A stretch of DNA of 12,275 bases, taken from Aequorivita sp. Its GTDB lineage: Bacteria > Bacteroidota > Bacteroidia > Flavobacteriales > Flavobacteriaceae. The stretch lies in the NCBI GenBank assembly GCA_020435865.1, contig JAGQYZ010000127.1, positions 1 to 12,275 of the forward strand, written 5' to 3'. Positions 1-7,900 of this stretch are shown here, piece after piece (positions within the stretch are counted from its first letter, which is position 1; every line of letters starts with the position of its first letter). Under the pieces are notes generated by a model, which made no database searches, had not been told where the DNA came from, and worked only from the letters and a program-made list of their open reading frames with translations. Made by a program: the position numbers and the translations under genes.

Positions 1-20
1 ACTTATTGGTTCTAAGCCAA

Positions 21-1088
21 TTATTTTGTTTTTATTAATTTCAAGGTCTCCGCTCGTTTTATTTTTCCTGTTTCAGTATATATAAAACTTGATACTGAGT
101 CTATTTTTTTAGGCTTTTCATACCCTGAAAGCGTTTGAAAAACTTCTGAAAAATCTTCCAGTTGCAATTGCTTTTTACTCTCGATTATCAAAATAACTCG
201 CTCGCCCAAAGCCTCATCAATTTCTGAAGCGATAAAAAATGGCTGGTTTATATAAATTGAAAGTTTTTCCTCAACCGCTTCAGGATGCACTTTTACACCT
301 CCCGTGTTTATTACGTTGTCAATCCTTCCCAAAAATTTGAAGGAAGTTGGTGAAATCAATTCCACAACATCATTTGTAGCAACGTTTTGTTTTGAAATTT
401 CTGGAGCGTGAATTTGCAGGCAATTATTCTCGTTCAGTGAAAAATTCACTTTTGGAAGCGCAGAAAATACTAATGCTTTTTCCTTTCCATTTATTGGGCG
501 AACTGCAATATGGCTTATGGTTTCTGTCATTCCATATGTTGCAAATACCCGAGTGCTTATTTTTTGTAATTGTTGCTCCAATTCTGAGGGTAAAGCTCCG
601 CCACCAACGATAAGTTTTTTCACTTTGTGCAAATCTGCCAAAGAATGAAAAACCTGATATGGAACCATTGCAGAAAAGTCGAAAATAGTTTCAGTATCAG
701 CCAGTGGATTCTTTTCGGGTGCAGTTGTATATAAATCCCAACCCGCTATCATTGCGCGAACCAACATCATTTTTCCAGCAATGTATTCCGAAGGAAGGCA
801 AAGCAATGCTTTTGTATTTTCGTTTAAATCAAAAAAGGTTATGGTAGCAATTGCACTATTAAAAACGTAAATTTTCTGAAGTTTTATTTCCTTTGGAATT
901 CCAGTGGAGCCGGAAGTTTTTACAATTATGTATTCATTATCATCCAGCCATTCCAAAATAAATTTTCCGATAGTCTTTTCATCATCCTTTCCTTTTTCAA
1001 CAAATTGTTTTGCGTGAATTTTTAAATCTTCCGCAGAAGAAAATGCTTCACCATTCAATTTGAAATTGGGATGCAAAAATGATTTCAC
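21..1088 (-). CDS. menE: o-succinylbenzoate-CoA ligase (MenE), short Bacteroidetes form
   Basis: This is an acyl-adenylating enzyme that activates o-succinylbenzoate with ATP and CoA in menaquinone synthesis, acting in the cytosol. The 355-residue product shows the ANL-superfamily landmarks in order: phosphate-binding loop TSGSTGIPK (about 58-66), YGMTET (185-190), GRID (254-257), NTGGVKVHPE (261-270) and a C-terminal GKIKR (341-345) carrying the likely adenylation lysine. It is clearly shorter than the roughly 450-490 residues of E. coli or Bacillus MenE, with the loss at the N-terminus; the short form is usual in Bacteroidetes. The start is GTG and overlaps the stop of the upstream CPBP gene by one base (TAGTG), which suggests translational coupling. 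No Shine-Dalgarno is seen. It is the last men gene in the run, and menC two genes upstream makes its substrate, which supports MenE over another AMP-binding enzyme. Confidence 0.92.
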   Translation of the reverse strand: MKSFLHPNFKLNGEAFSSAEDLKIHAKQFVEKGKDDEKTIGKFILEWLDDNEYIIVKTSGSTGIPKEIKLQKIYVFNSAIATITFFDLNENTKALLCLPSEYIAGKMMLVRAMIAGWDLYTTAPEKNPLADTETIFDFSAMVPYQVFHSLADLHKVKKLIVGGGALPSELEQQLQKISTRVFATYGMTETISHIAVRPINGKEKALVFSALPKVNFSLNENNCLQIHAPEISKQNVATNDVVELISPTSFKFLGRIDNVINTGGVKVHPEAVEEKLSIYINQPFFIASEIDEALGERVILIIESKKQLQLEDFSEVFQTLSGYEKPKKIDSVSSFIYTETGKIKRAETLKLIKTK

Positions 1089-2059
1089 TATTCAATATGA
1101 TTTGAATTCGGTGTACTTTCTTCGCTAATAACAATTGGTTCCTCTACTTTTCCAAAAAGCTTTCCTTTCCAATCGTGCCATTTATAACGATATGCCATTA
1201 TAAGAAGGAAAATAGGATACAAAATAAACACAGGCGCAATTACATCAATACCAGTAGAAGGTTCTGAAACATCTTTTAAAATGGAGTTCGTTTGAAATGC
1301 GGTCCAATCTGCAGTTACCAAAAGTGCTGTAACCAAATTATTTCCGGCGTGTAAGCCCAACGCTAGTTCCATTCCTTCATCCATCAAAGTTGTTATTCCC
1401 CAAAGGAAGCCTGTGCCAATATAAAATATCATTATTATTTTTCCTAGTTTATCAACTTCAGGGTTTGCCAAATGGAGCAATCCAAAAACTACGGAAGTAA
1501 CAATCAACGGCAACCATCTATTTTTCGCTAAAACACCTATTCCCTGCATTAAATAACCACGAAATACATATTCTTCAAAACTAGTTTGCAACGGAATCAT
1601 AATTAAAGCAATTACCAAAAGAATGATAAAAGGAACTAAATCAAACTGCAAAACATAATTATCAGGATTGTTATAATAATCTAAGCCGGTAACAATAAAT
1701 GTTGTTATCGTTATAAGTCCAAAACCAAAAAAGAAGCGTCCCCAATCGATTTTTTTTCGTGAAGTAGTAAGTTGAACAAAAGATTGCTTGTGAAGATATT
1801 TCACCACAAGATAAATAGCCAATAGGCCTACTGCAAAGCTAAGTAACATCAAAAATAGGGTGAGATTTGAATCCAAAACGCCCATCATTACATTTGGATC
1901 TTGAATGGATTCAATATTGCCGCCATCGCTCATTACTTTAAACATGACGGCAATTAATAACGGAATGGTTCCTATTTGACTGGCAAGAAAAATAATGATG
2001 AAACCTACCAAATAGCGCCACCATTCGTGTAGGGATTTAAAGGCTTGCTGAATGTACAT
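1088..2059 (-). CDS. CPBP family intramembrane metalloprotease
   Basis: A predicted multi-pass inner-membrane protein of 323 residues in the CPBP/Abi family (CAAX protease and bacteriocin-processing type). Hydrophobic segments lie near 17-40, 65-86, 110-126, 141-157, 184-196, 208-222 and 273-290. The catalytic signature is present: FEEYVFRG (161-168) with the E-E-x3-R pattern, a histidine in LLHLANP (H196), and GLHAGNN (H237, N241). The active site therefore looks intact. It lies 33 bp after menC and overlaps menE by one base, so it is almost certainly co-transcribed with menaquinone genes. Its substrate is unknown. Family members include prenyl-protein proteases, immunity proteins and membrane-anchoring proteins; none of these roles can be chosen from sequence. 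The ATG start at 2059 fits the first membrane helix following a short amphipathic N-terminus. Confidence 0.88.
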   Translation of the reverse strand: MYIQQAFKSLHEWWRYLVGFIIIFLASQIGTIPLLIAVMFKVMSDGGNIESIQDPNVMMGVLDSNLTLFLMLLSFAVGLLAIYLVVKYLHKQSFVQLTTSRKKIDWGRFFFGFGLITITTFIVTGLDYYNNPDNYVLQFDLVPFIILLVIALIMIPLQTSFEEYVFRGYLMQGIGVLAKNRWLPLIVTSVVFGLLHLANPEVDKLGKIIMIFYIGTGFLWGITTLMDEGMELALGLHAGNNLVTALLVTADWTAFQTNSILKDVSEPSTGIDVIAPVFILYPIFLLIMAYRYKWHDWKGKLFGKVEEPIVISEESTPNSNHIE

Positions 2060-2092
2060 TCTTATTAATTATTGATTAGTGAAAATAGTTTT

Positions 2093-3148
2093 TTATTTGA
2101 TAGTTTCAATATTGAAATTCCAAGCAGTATTTGAATTATACTTTAATTTTCCGTTTGAAACTTCCAGCGGACTTTCAATATTATTGGTGTAAAGGCTGCC
2201 CGTTCCCAAACCTTGCGGCAATTTACTGTTTTTTGTGAAGGTATATTGCGAAATAGCGTTTAATCCTATATTGCTTTCCAGCGCTGAAGTTATCCACCAA
2301 CCTGCGCCTTGTTTTTCTGCAAGATTTATCCAACGATCGCTTCCTTGGAAACCGCCGATTAATGATGGTTTTAGAATTATAAATTGTGGTTTTATGATAT
2401 CTAGCATTTTTTCTTTTTCTTCTTCTGAAAAAATACCGATCAATTCTTCATCCAATGCAATTGGAAGTGGAGTTTCTTCGCAAAGCCTTGCCATTTCTTG
2501 CCATTGGCCTTGTTTTATAGGTTGTTCAATGGAATGTAAATCCAAATCTGAAAGCACTTTCAGTTTTTCTAAAGCTTCATTTTTTGAAAATGCGCCGTTT
2601 ACGTCTACCCGCAATTCCACTTCTTGAGCAGAAAATTCCTTTCTAATGGATTTCAAAAGTTCCATTTCAGTCTTGAAGTCTATGGCGCCAATTTTCATTT
2701 TAATACAAGTGAAACCTTGCTTTAGTTTTATTGAAATCTGATCTTTCATAAAGTTTTTATCGCCCATCCAAACCAATCCGTTGATTGGAATTACAGCTTC
2801 GCCACGCGTAAATTCCGAAGGAAATAATTCAAAGGGATTTTTTGAATGCAACGATTTAAAAGCAGTTTCAACACCAAATTGAATGGAAGGGAACTCTTGT
2901 AATGCTTCGTATAAATTTTCTTCGTTTAAACCCAAAGCAATATTTTCGCAAACACCTTCTAATTCATTTTCGTAATCTGGTCGGTCATCAATACTTAAAC
3001 CTCGAAGAAGTCCGCACTCTCCTACCCCAAATCTTTCTTCGGTTTTTAGAACAAGAAAATAGGTTTCTTTTGTTTTCAATACACCACGGGAAGTGCCGCT
3101 TGGCATTTTGAAGTTTAGGATGTGTTTTTTGTAGGAAGCTGTACGCAT
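2093..3148 (-). CDS. menC: o-succinylbenzoate synthase (MenC), enolase superfamily
   Basis: It dehydrates SHCHC to o-succinylbenzoate, the step before MenE. The 351-residue product has the muconate-lactonizing subgroup layout: an N-terminal capping domain (about 1-115) and a TIM barrel carrying KMK (150-152, catalytic lysine at the second K), metal ligands D182 (VDVN), E208 (IEQP) and D233 (ALDEE), and catalytic lysine K260 (ILKP). All expected catalytic positions are present. I chose the ATG at 3148 (MRTASYKK). The frame stays open to a GTG at 3169, but those seven codons are written by a repeat element and do not look like MenC sequence. The gene starts 38 bp after the UPF0173 stop and lies in the men run between menA and menE. 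Dipeptide epimerase is the family alternative, but the context favours OSBS. Confidence 0.92.
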   Translation of the reverse strand: MRTASYKKHILNFKMPSGTSRGVLKTKETYFLVLKTEERFGVGECGLLRGLSIDDRPDYENELEGVCENIALGLNEENLYEALQEFPSIQFGVETAFKSLHSKNPFELFPSEFTRGEAVIPINGLVWMGDKNFMKDQISIKLKQGFTCIKMKIGAIDFKTEMELLKSIRKEFSAQEVELRVDVNGAFSKNEALEKLKVLSDLDLHSIEQPIKQGQWQEMARLCEETPLPIALDEELIGIFSEEEKEKMLDIIKPQFIILKPSLIGGFQGSDRWINLAEKQGAGWWITSALESNIGLNAISQYTFTKNSKLPQGLGTGSLYTNNIESPLEVSNGKLKYNSNTAWNFNIETIK

Positions 3149-3154
3149 TGAAAA

Positions 3155-3178
3155 ACCCTTCGACTGCACTTAGGGTGA
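3155..3178. repeat. Degenerate copy of the TCGACTGC hairpin repeat
   Basis: The stretch contains CCCTTCGACTGCACTTAGGG (3156-3175). It shares the core TCGACTGC(G/A)CT with the much better inverted repeat at 9790-9835. Its ends can pair (ACCCT with AGGGT on the minus strand, about 5 bp), but the inside of the stem is mismatched. It fills most of the 38-bp gap between the UPF0173 gene and menC. On the minus strand it is followed by TTTTT, so a weak terminator or attenuator effect inside the operon is conceivable but not shown. I recall similar motifs as common dispersed intergenic elements in Bacteroidetes genomes. Confidence 0.55.
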
Positions 3179-3186
3179 AGTTTGAT

Positions 3187-3867
3187 TTATAATTCGATTG
3201 ATTCGCCAATTTCAAGCAACATCAAATCTTTATTGGCATCATAAAACTTACGCTTTGCTTCTTCGTGGTCAATTTCAATATATCCGAAAGTGTCATAATG
3301 TACACCCAAAACCTTGTCGCATTGCACAAAATCGCTGGCAATAATTGCGTCGTCTATTCCCATGGTGAAATTATCGCCAATGGGAAGTATTGCCAAATCC
3401 AACTTTGTATGCATCGGGATGAGTTTCATATCCATCAGTAATGCAGTATCACCGGCAATGTAAATGTTTTTGTGTTCTCCTTCAATAACAAAACCGCCAG
3501 GTTGGCCGCCGTAACTGCCGTCTGGAAAAGAGCTAGTGTGTATTGCGTTTACAAATTTCACTTTCCCAAACTCAAACTTCCAGCTCCCGCCATGGTTCAT
3601 TGGGTGCACTTCAATGCCTTTTGCTTCGTAATGCATTGCAATTTCATAATTGCTTACAATTATGGCGCCCGTATTTTTAGCTATTTTCTCAGCATCAAGC
3701 GTGTGATCGTTGTGGGCGTGAGTCAGCAGAATATAATCAGCCTTTAGATTTTTAATGTCAATTTTGTCTTTTGAAAGTGGGTTTCCCGAAATAAAAGGAT
3801 CCACCAAAATGTGTTTTCCTTTTATTTCAATCGCCAAAGAGTTTTGTCCGTAGAATGTAATTTTCAT
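3187..3867 (-). CDS. UPF0173 family metal-dependent hydrolase (MBL fold)
   Basis: A 226-residue metallo-beta-lactamase-fold enzyme, predicted cytosolic with no signal peptide. The dinuclear metal site is complete: THAHNDH (H50, H52, D54, H55), H110 in AIHTSSF, D140 in AGDTAL and H190 in GVHYDTF. The PIGDNFTMG block (162-170) is characteristic of the UPF0173/YtkL group, which is related to UlaG lactonases. No physiological substrate is established for this group as far as I know. The gene lies 15 bp downstream of menA and 38 bp upstream of menC, so it is very likely part of the men transcription unit. MBL enzymes include thioesterases and lactonases, so a hydrolytic role linked to the pathway is possible but is inference. 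The ATG at 3867 matches the family N-terminus (MKITFYGQ). Confidence 0.9.
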   Translation of the reverse strand: MKITFYGQNSLAIEIKGKHILVDPFISGNPLSKDKIDIKNLKADYILLTHAHNDHTLDAEKIAKNTGAIIVSNYEIAMHYEAKGIEVHPMNHGGSWKFEFGKVKFVNAIHTSSFPDGSYGGQPGGFVIEGEHKNIYIAGDTALLMDMKLIPMHTKLDLAILPIGDNFTMGIDDAIIASDFVQCDKVLGVHYDTFGYIEIDHEEAKRKFYDANKDLMLLEIGESIEL

Positions 3868-3882
3868 AAAACTATTTTTTTA

Positions 3883-4842
3883 TCACATAAAGATACTAAA
3901 CAAGACCGCAAACAAAAAAGTGCTTAGTGCGACCTTTTTCAGTTCGCCATCAAGCAACATAGGAACTGTATTTTTAAAGACTGTTTTAAGGTTTACTAGG
4001 AAAGGAACAAAAGCGATTAAATATACAAACTGTAGTGGTTCCCGATAATTTATTATTGTATAAATTACTGCACAAAGCATTCCAAAAAGCAAAAGAAAAG
4101 TGTGATATTTTTTTGCTCTTTTACTTCCCAACTTTACAACTAATGTATTTTTATTCGCTTCGGCATCGTTTTCTATATCGCGCATATTGTTCAAATTAAG
4201 AACCGCTGTACTGAAACAGCCAATAGAGAAAGCGGGTAACAACAATTGAAAATTTAGATTGTGGGTGAACAAATAATAGCTTCCTAAAACGCTCAGTAAT
4301 CCAAAAAACAAAAACACGAAAACATCGCCTAAGCCAGAATAGCCATAGGCTTTTTTACCAACGGTATATTTTACCGCAGCGATAATGGAAAGTATTGTTA
4401 AGTTGAAAAATACAAATGAAATGATAAAATTTTCATTCCTAAAAGCCATAAAAATTAAAATCGTTGCCAAAAAGAAAGTAATTATTCCTGTAATAATCAT
4501 CCCGACTTTCATCTGTTTGGGTGAAATAATCCCCGAAGCTACCATGCGTCTTTCTCCCTGTCTATTGGCATCGGTACCGCGGACACCATCACCGTAATCG
4601 TTTGCGAAATTTGATAAAACTTGGAAACCGATAGTAACAGCTATGGCCAGCCAGAAAATAGGTGATTCAATTACAGATGTATAAGGAAAACAAACTAACC
4701 CATTAAACTCTGATTCGCTTTGTTTCACTAAAAGATTTAAATTTTCTGTTATCCCAGCGCTTGCGCCAACAATAATACCCGAAACCGAAAGCGGCAATGT
4801 TCGCAGTCTTGCAGCAGCCAACCAAGCTTTAATTTTTGTCAT
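3883..4842 (-). CDS. menA: 1,4-dihydroxy-2-naphthoate polyprenyltransferase (MenA)
   Basis: An integral membrane UbiA-superfamily enzyme that attaches the polyprenyl chain to dihydroxynaphthoate, giving demethylmenaquinone. The 319-residue product has both aspartate-rich prenyl-diphosphate sites: NDYGDGVRGTD (81-91) and NNMRDIENDAEANKNTL (218-234), plus about eight or nine hydrophobic helices. The N-terminus (WLAAARLRTLPLSVSG) is typical of MenA and argues against UbiA or heme O synthase. A loop of about 25 residues with few hydrophobic positions (about 36-60) separates the first two helices. The gene is the first of the men run, with a TAnnTTTG box at 4861-4868 and an AAAGGTGA stretch directly against the ATG. 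Confidence in MenA is high because menC and menE are its neighbours. Confidence 0.94.
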   Translation of the reverse strand: MTKIKAWLAAARLRTLPLSVSGIIVGASAGITENLNLLVKQSESEFNGLVCFPYTSVIESPIFWLAIAVTIGFQVLSNFANDYGDGVRGTDANRQGERRMVASGIISPKQMKVGMIITGIITFFLATILIFMAFRNENFIISFVFFNLTILSIIAAVKYTVGKKAYGYSGLGDVFVFLFFGLLSVLGSYYLFTHNLNFQLLLPAFSIGCFSTAVLNLNNMRDIENDAEANKNTLVVKLGSKRAKKYHTFLLLFGMLCAVIYTIINYREPLQFVYLIAFVPFLVNLKTVFKNTVPMLLDGELKKVALSTFLFAVLFSIFM

Positions 4843-4860
4843 TCACCTTTTTTTGAATCA

Positions 4861-4868
4861 CAAAAATA
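4861..4868 (-). promoter_or_regulatory. Likely -7 box of the menA operon promoter
   Basis: Read on the minus strand the bases are TATTTTTG, an exact match to the Bacteroidetes -7 consensus TAnnTTTG, 18 bp before the menA ATG. No clear TTTG or TTG -33 box is seen at the expected distance; that position falls in the T-rich tail of the terminator. In AT-rich sequence this 8-mer can occur by chance, but its place just after a terminator and before the first gene of a run supports it. Confidence 0.5.
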
Positions 4869-4881
4869 CATTATAAAAGTA

Positions 4882-4910
4882 AAAACCGCTTCTTTAATAG
4901 AAGCGGTTTT
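4882..4910 (-). terminator. Rho-independent terminator of the T9SS surface protein gene
   Basis: A perfect 12-bp stem (4882-4893 with 4899-4910, arms AAAACCGCTTCT and AGAAGCGGTTTT) encloses a 5-base loop. On the minus strand the stem is followed by further T residues. It sits about 36 bp after the stop of the large secreted-protein gene. It should isolate that gene from the menA run, which begins immediately downstream. The symmetric A/T flanks could also let it work on the plus strand, but no plus-strand gene leads into it. Confidence 0.88.
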
Positions 4911-4945
4911 AAAGGCTAACAATTCAACATTAAAAAAATAAACAA

Positions 4946-7900
4946 CTATTTAACAATCAATTTTTGTGAAATTCCTTGTGCATTTTTAACAATATAGGTT
5001 CCTGGGGCACAAACAGATATATCCAAAGAAGCCGAATCTTTTTGACCAACAACAGAACGACCGAGCATATCAAAAACTTCGTAAGAATCTGGCTTGCTGA
5101 AGAATACCATACCTTGGGCAGGATTTGGGTAAATCTTAAAGGTAGTAGCAGTCAATTCATTTTCAGGCACAGACAAAACATTATCTAATGAATAGATACT
5201 CAAAGTAGCACTAACTTCATTTGAAAGAATAACAAGTGCTTTTCCGGTAGGACTATCTGCTGCATCCACATAAACGACACCTTCCGGACCTAAGTCACCG
5301 CTTTCGGGCTCACCGGGCACAGTTCCACGGCTATTAACATACTGAAGATATACAGGATTCACTGGATCAGTAATATTATAAACCATCATACCACCTATTC
5401 GCTCTAAAAGTACAAAAGCATAAAATTGATCACCTATTTGCTTAACAATTATTCCTTCAGGCTCCGGTCCTTTATTATCACTTCTGTTTTTGAAATTATT
5501 GTTATCATTGCTGGCATTAAAGATTCCACCCAAGTTTGGATCGGCTGCGGTAATTACTTCAAAATCATTTCCACTATCGTAAACCAAATTACCTGTAGCC
5601 GCTTCAAAAATACTGAAGGAACGCCCACCAAACACATGAATTTCTTCATATAGCCCATCGTTGTTCTCATCACCAGAAGCAGCAGTAACATTGATATCAC
5701 CAAGGTTTGTCTCCAAACCTAGAATGTCAATGTTCGAAAATACATTTGGATCCAAAATATAATCTGAATCTCCTAACTTTTTCTCTTCTGCGTAACCTGA
5801 ATAATCTCTGGCATCTCCTTCATTTGCAGTAACAATATAATCTACACCGTTCACTGAATAGAATGAAACAGCATCTGGCATATACAATCCTTTGATAGGC
5901 CAAGAGGCATTGAAGATAAAATCTGTTTCATCTGATGTATCAAGTGAATTCTGGGGAAGGCTATGGTCCTTTTTTCCAAAGGAAATAATATCTGTGATTT
6001 CCAAAGCAGAAAGGTCTATGACTGCATAAGCATTATTCTCTTGAAGCGTTACGTATGCCATCTGAGAATCATCGGAAACAGTTATGTACTCAGGCTCCAA
6101 ATCTTGCGATACGGAAGCTCCTGGCCCAAAAATTCGAACGCCAGCTGCTTTAAGTGCTGCTTCTTGCGAATCAAATGCATTGAAATTAAGCATTGTTACA
6201 TCAGCTTGTGTTATTGCGCCCAAACCAGCAGTAACATCTATCACAGAAACCGAACCCTCGGGGTCAACCGTGTAATCGTTGCTTGGTTGTCCCTCATTGG
6301 CAACCAAAAGTTTTGTTCCATCAGGTGAAAATGTAAGCATATCTGGTAAAGAACCTACCTCTAAAACCATTGAATTGTTTCCATCGGTATCTGCCAAAAC
6401 CACAAAACCGTTATCTAAAGGATCATTTGCTGATATAGCTGCGGCTACAATACCATTGCTTACGGCAACACTTTGAACAGAGCTACCAAACGCAGTGATA
6501 TCTACAGTTGCTAAAGAGGTAATGTTTTCAGGATCTGAAAAATCCAACACCTCAATAGCGCCTACTGTAGTTACAAACAAACGTTGTGTTGCGGAGTCAT
6601 ACGCGGTGATTTCGGCAGTTCCGCCAGCATCAACCAAGTAACTCGTTAGGTAATTTACGTCGAGTTCGCTTGCATTACCAGTAGGTACTAATGTATCATC
6701 ATCCAGAATATATACTGAAAATAGATTTGTATTCCCAATAACAACACTCGAAGGGTTTGTTAGTGAAAGCACGAAGAACAAATCACTTCCATCCTCTGTA
6801 TTATTTATTATAGGAATAGCAATAGATTGTGAAGACGTACTACCTGCTGCAAAATTTAAAGTTTCCGAAGCAGCAAAAGAAAAATCAGTGCCTTCTACCG
6901 CCGTACCGCCAGCAATTAAACTTACCTCCACAGATCCATTTACTGTTGGAGCCTTCGAAACCTCTACAGTAATGGTTATAGAATTACCATCTTCAGATAC
7001 TGATGCATAAGGAGCATCAAACTGTACGCTTGTTACGGATACTGGTAATCCATTACCAGGAGAACCAATGTTGGGCACGTCCATATTGTCCCCGCCCATA
7101 TCAATAGTTTCAACGGCGCCATTGGCATTTCCTACTACGCTAAAAGTGGCTAAATCTACATCGTATGATTGCCCATCGTTTGCACCTGTATCTGGATATG
7201 TAGCTGAATCTACTGGTGAAGTAGTGTTGGGATCACCTTGCCAAATTGTAACGGCATCGCCACCGGCACCAAGGCCAGCACCATCAGTAAATCCAACTTG
7301 CACGTCGGTTAAATCAATTACTTGGCCCCAAACATTTGTAAATGTTGTAACATCATTTGCGTCTCCAATTAAAACAATTGCAAAGCCACCTGGTTGAATT
7401 TCAGAAATACCCTGAATAATATCAGCAGTTGTTGGGTCTGCAGATTCATCATCATAATATAAATCGCCATCTACACCGGAAACCCAAGCTCCTGTCCCCA
7501 CGTTTTCAATTTCGAACCAATCTGCAGTTAAATCTGTTCCAGCCTGACCTGAGAATATTTCAGTTATAATTAAATCTGAGGTCGAAGTTACCGCTGGCTG
7601 AAAACTCCCCAAAGCAACGATAGTGCTCAGAGCAGGGCCACCGTTACAGGTTCCTTGACCATCTAAAACTTGGAGTGCACCAAATGTCCAATTTACAGGA
7701 TCAAAATTTCCTCCATTTGCATTGGATAGATCATTTCTTAAATAGTAAGAGTCTTCGTGCTCCCAAGCAGTACCCGTACCGTCAACACCATCTTCACCAA
7801 AACGGTCAATCACGATACTATTATTATCAATAATTTGGAAGGCATCATCACCATTTGAATTGATATTTGAATTTTCTAAAATATTAGTAGAAATTCCAAA

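Noticed and set aside
5..21. Small hairpin (ATTGGTT / AGCCAAT) overlapping the menE stop, as a possible operon terminator
   Set aside because: The stem is short with one wobble or mismatch, and no T-tract is visible before the window edge, so it cannot be judged.
1088..2059. CPBP/Abi protein as a phage abortive-infection or bacteriocin immunity gene
   Set aside because: It sits in a housekeeping men operon, with no toxin, bacteriocin or defence gene nearby.
2235..2627. Plus-strand open frame of 130 codons opposite menC
   Set aside because: It lies inside menC, whose catalytic motifs are continuous there; no domain is seen in the antisense product.
5963..6328. Plus-strand open frame of about 120 codons antisense to the T9SS protein gene (similar ones at 6084-6275, 6279-6476 and 7068-7397)
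   Set aside because: These lie wholly inside a well-supported minus-strand coding region, have no recognisable domain, and look like frame shadows.
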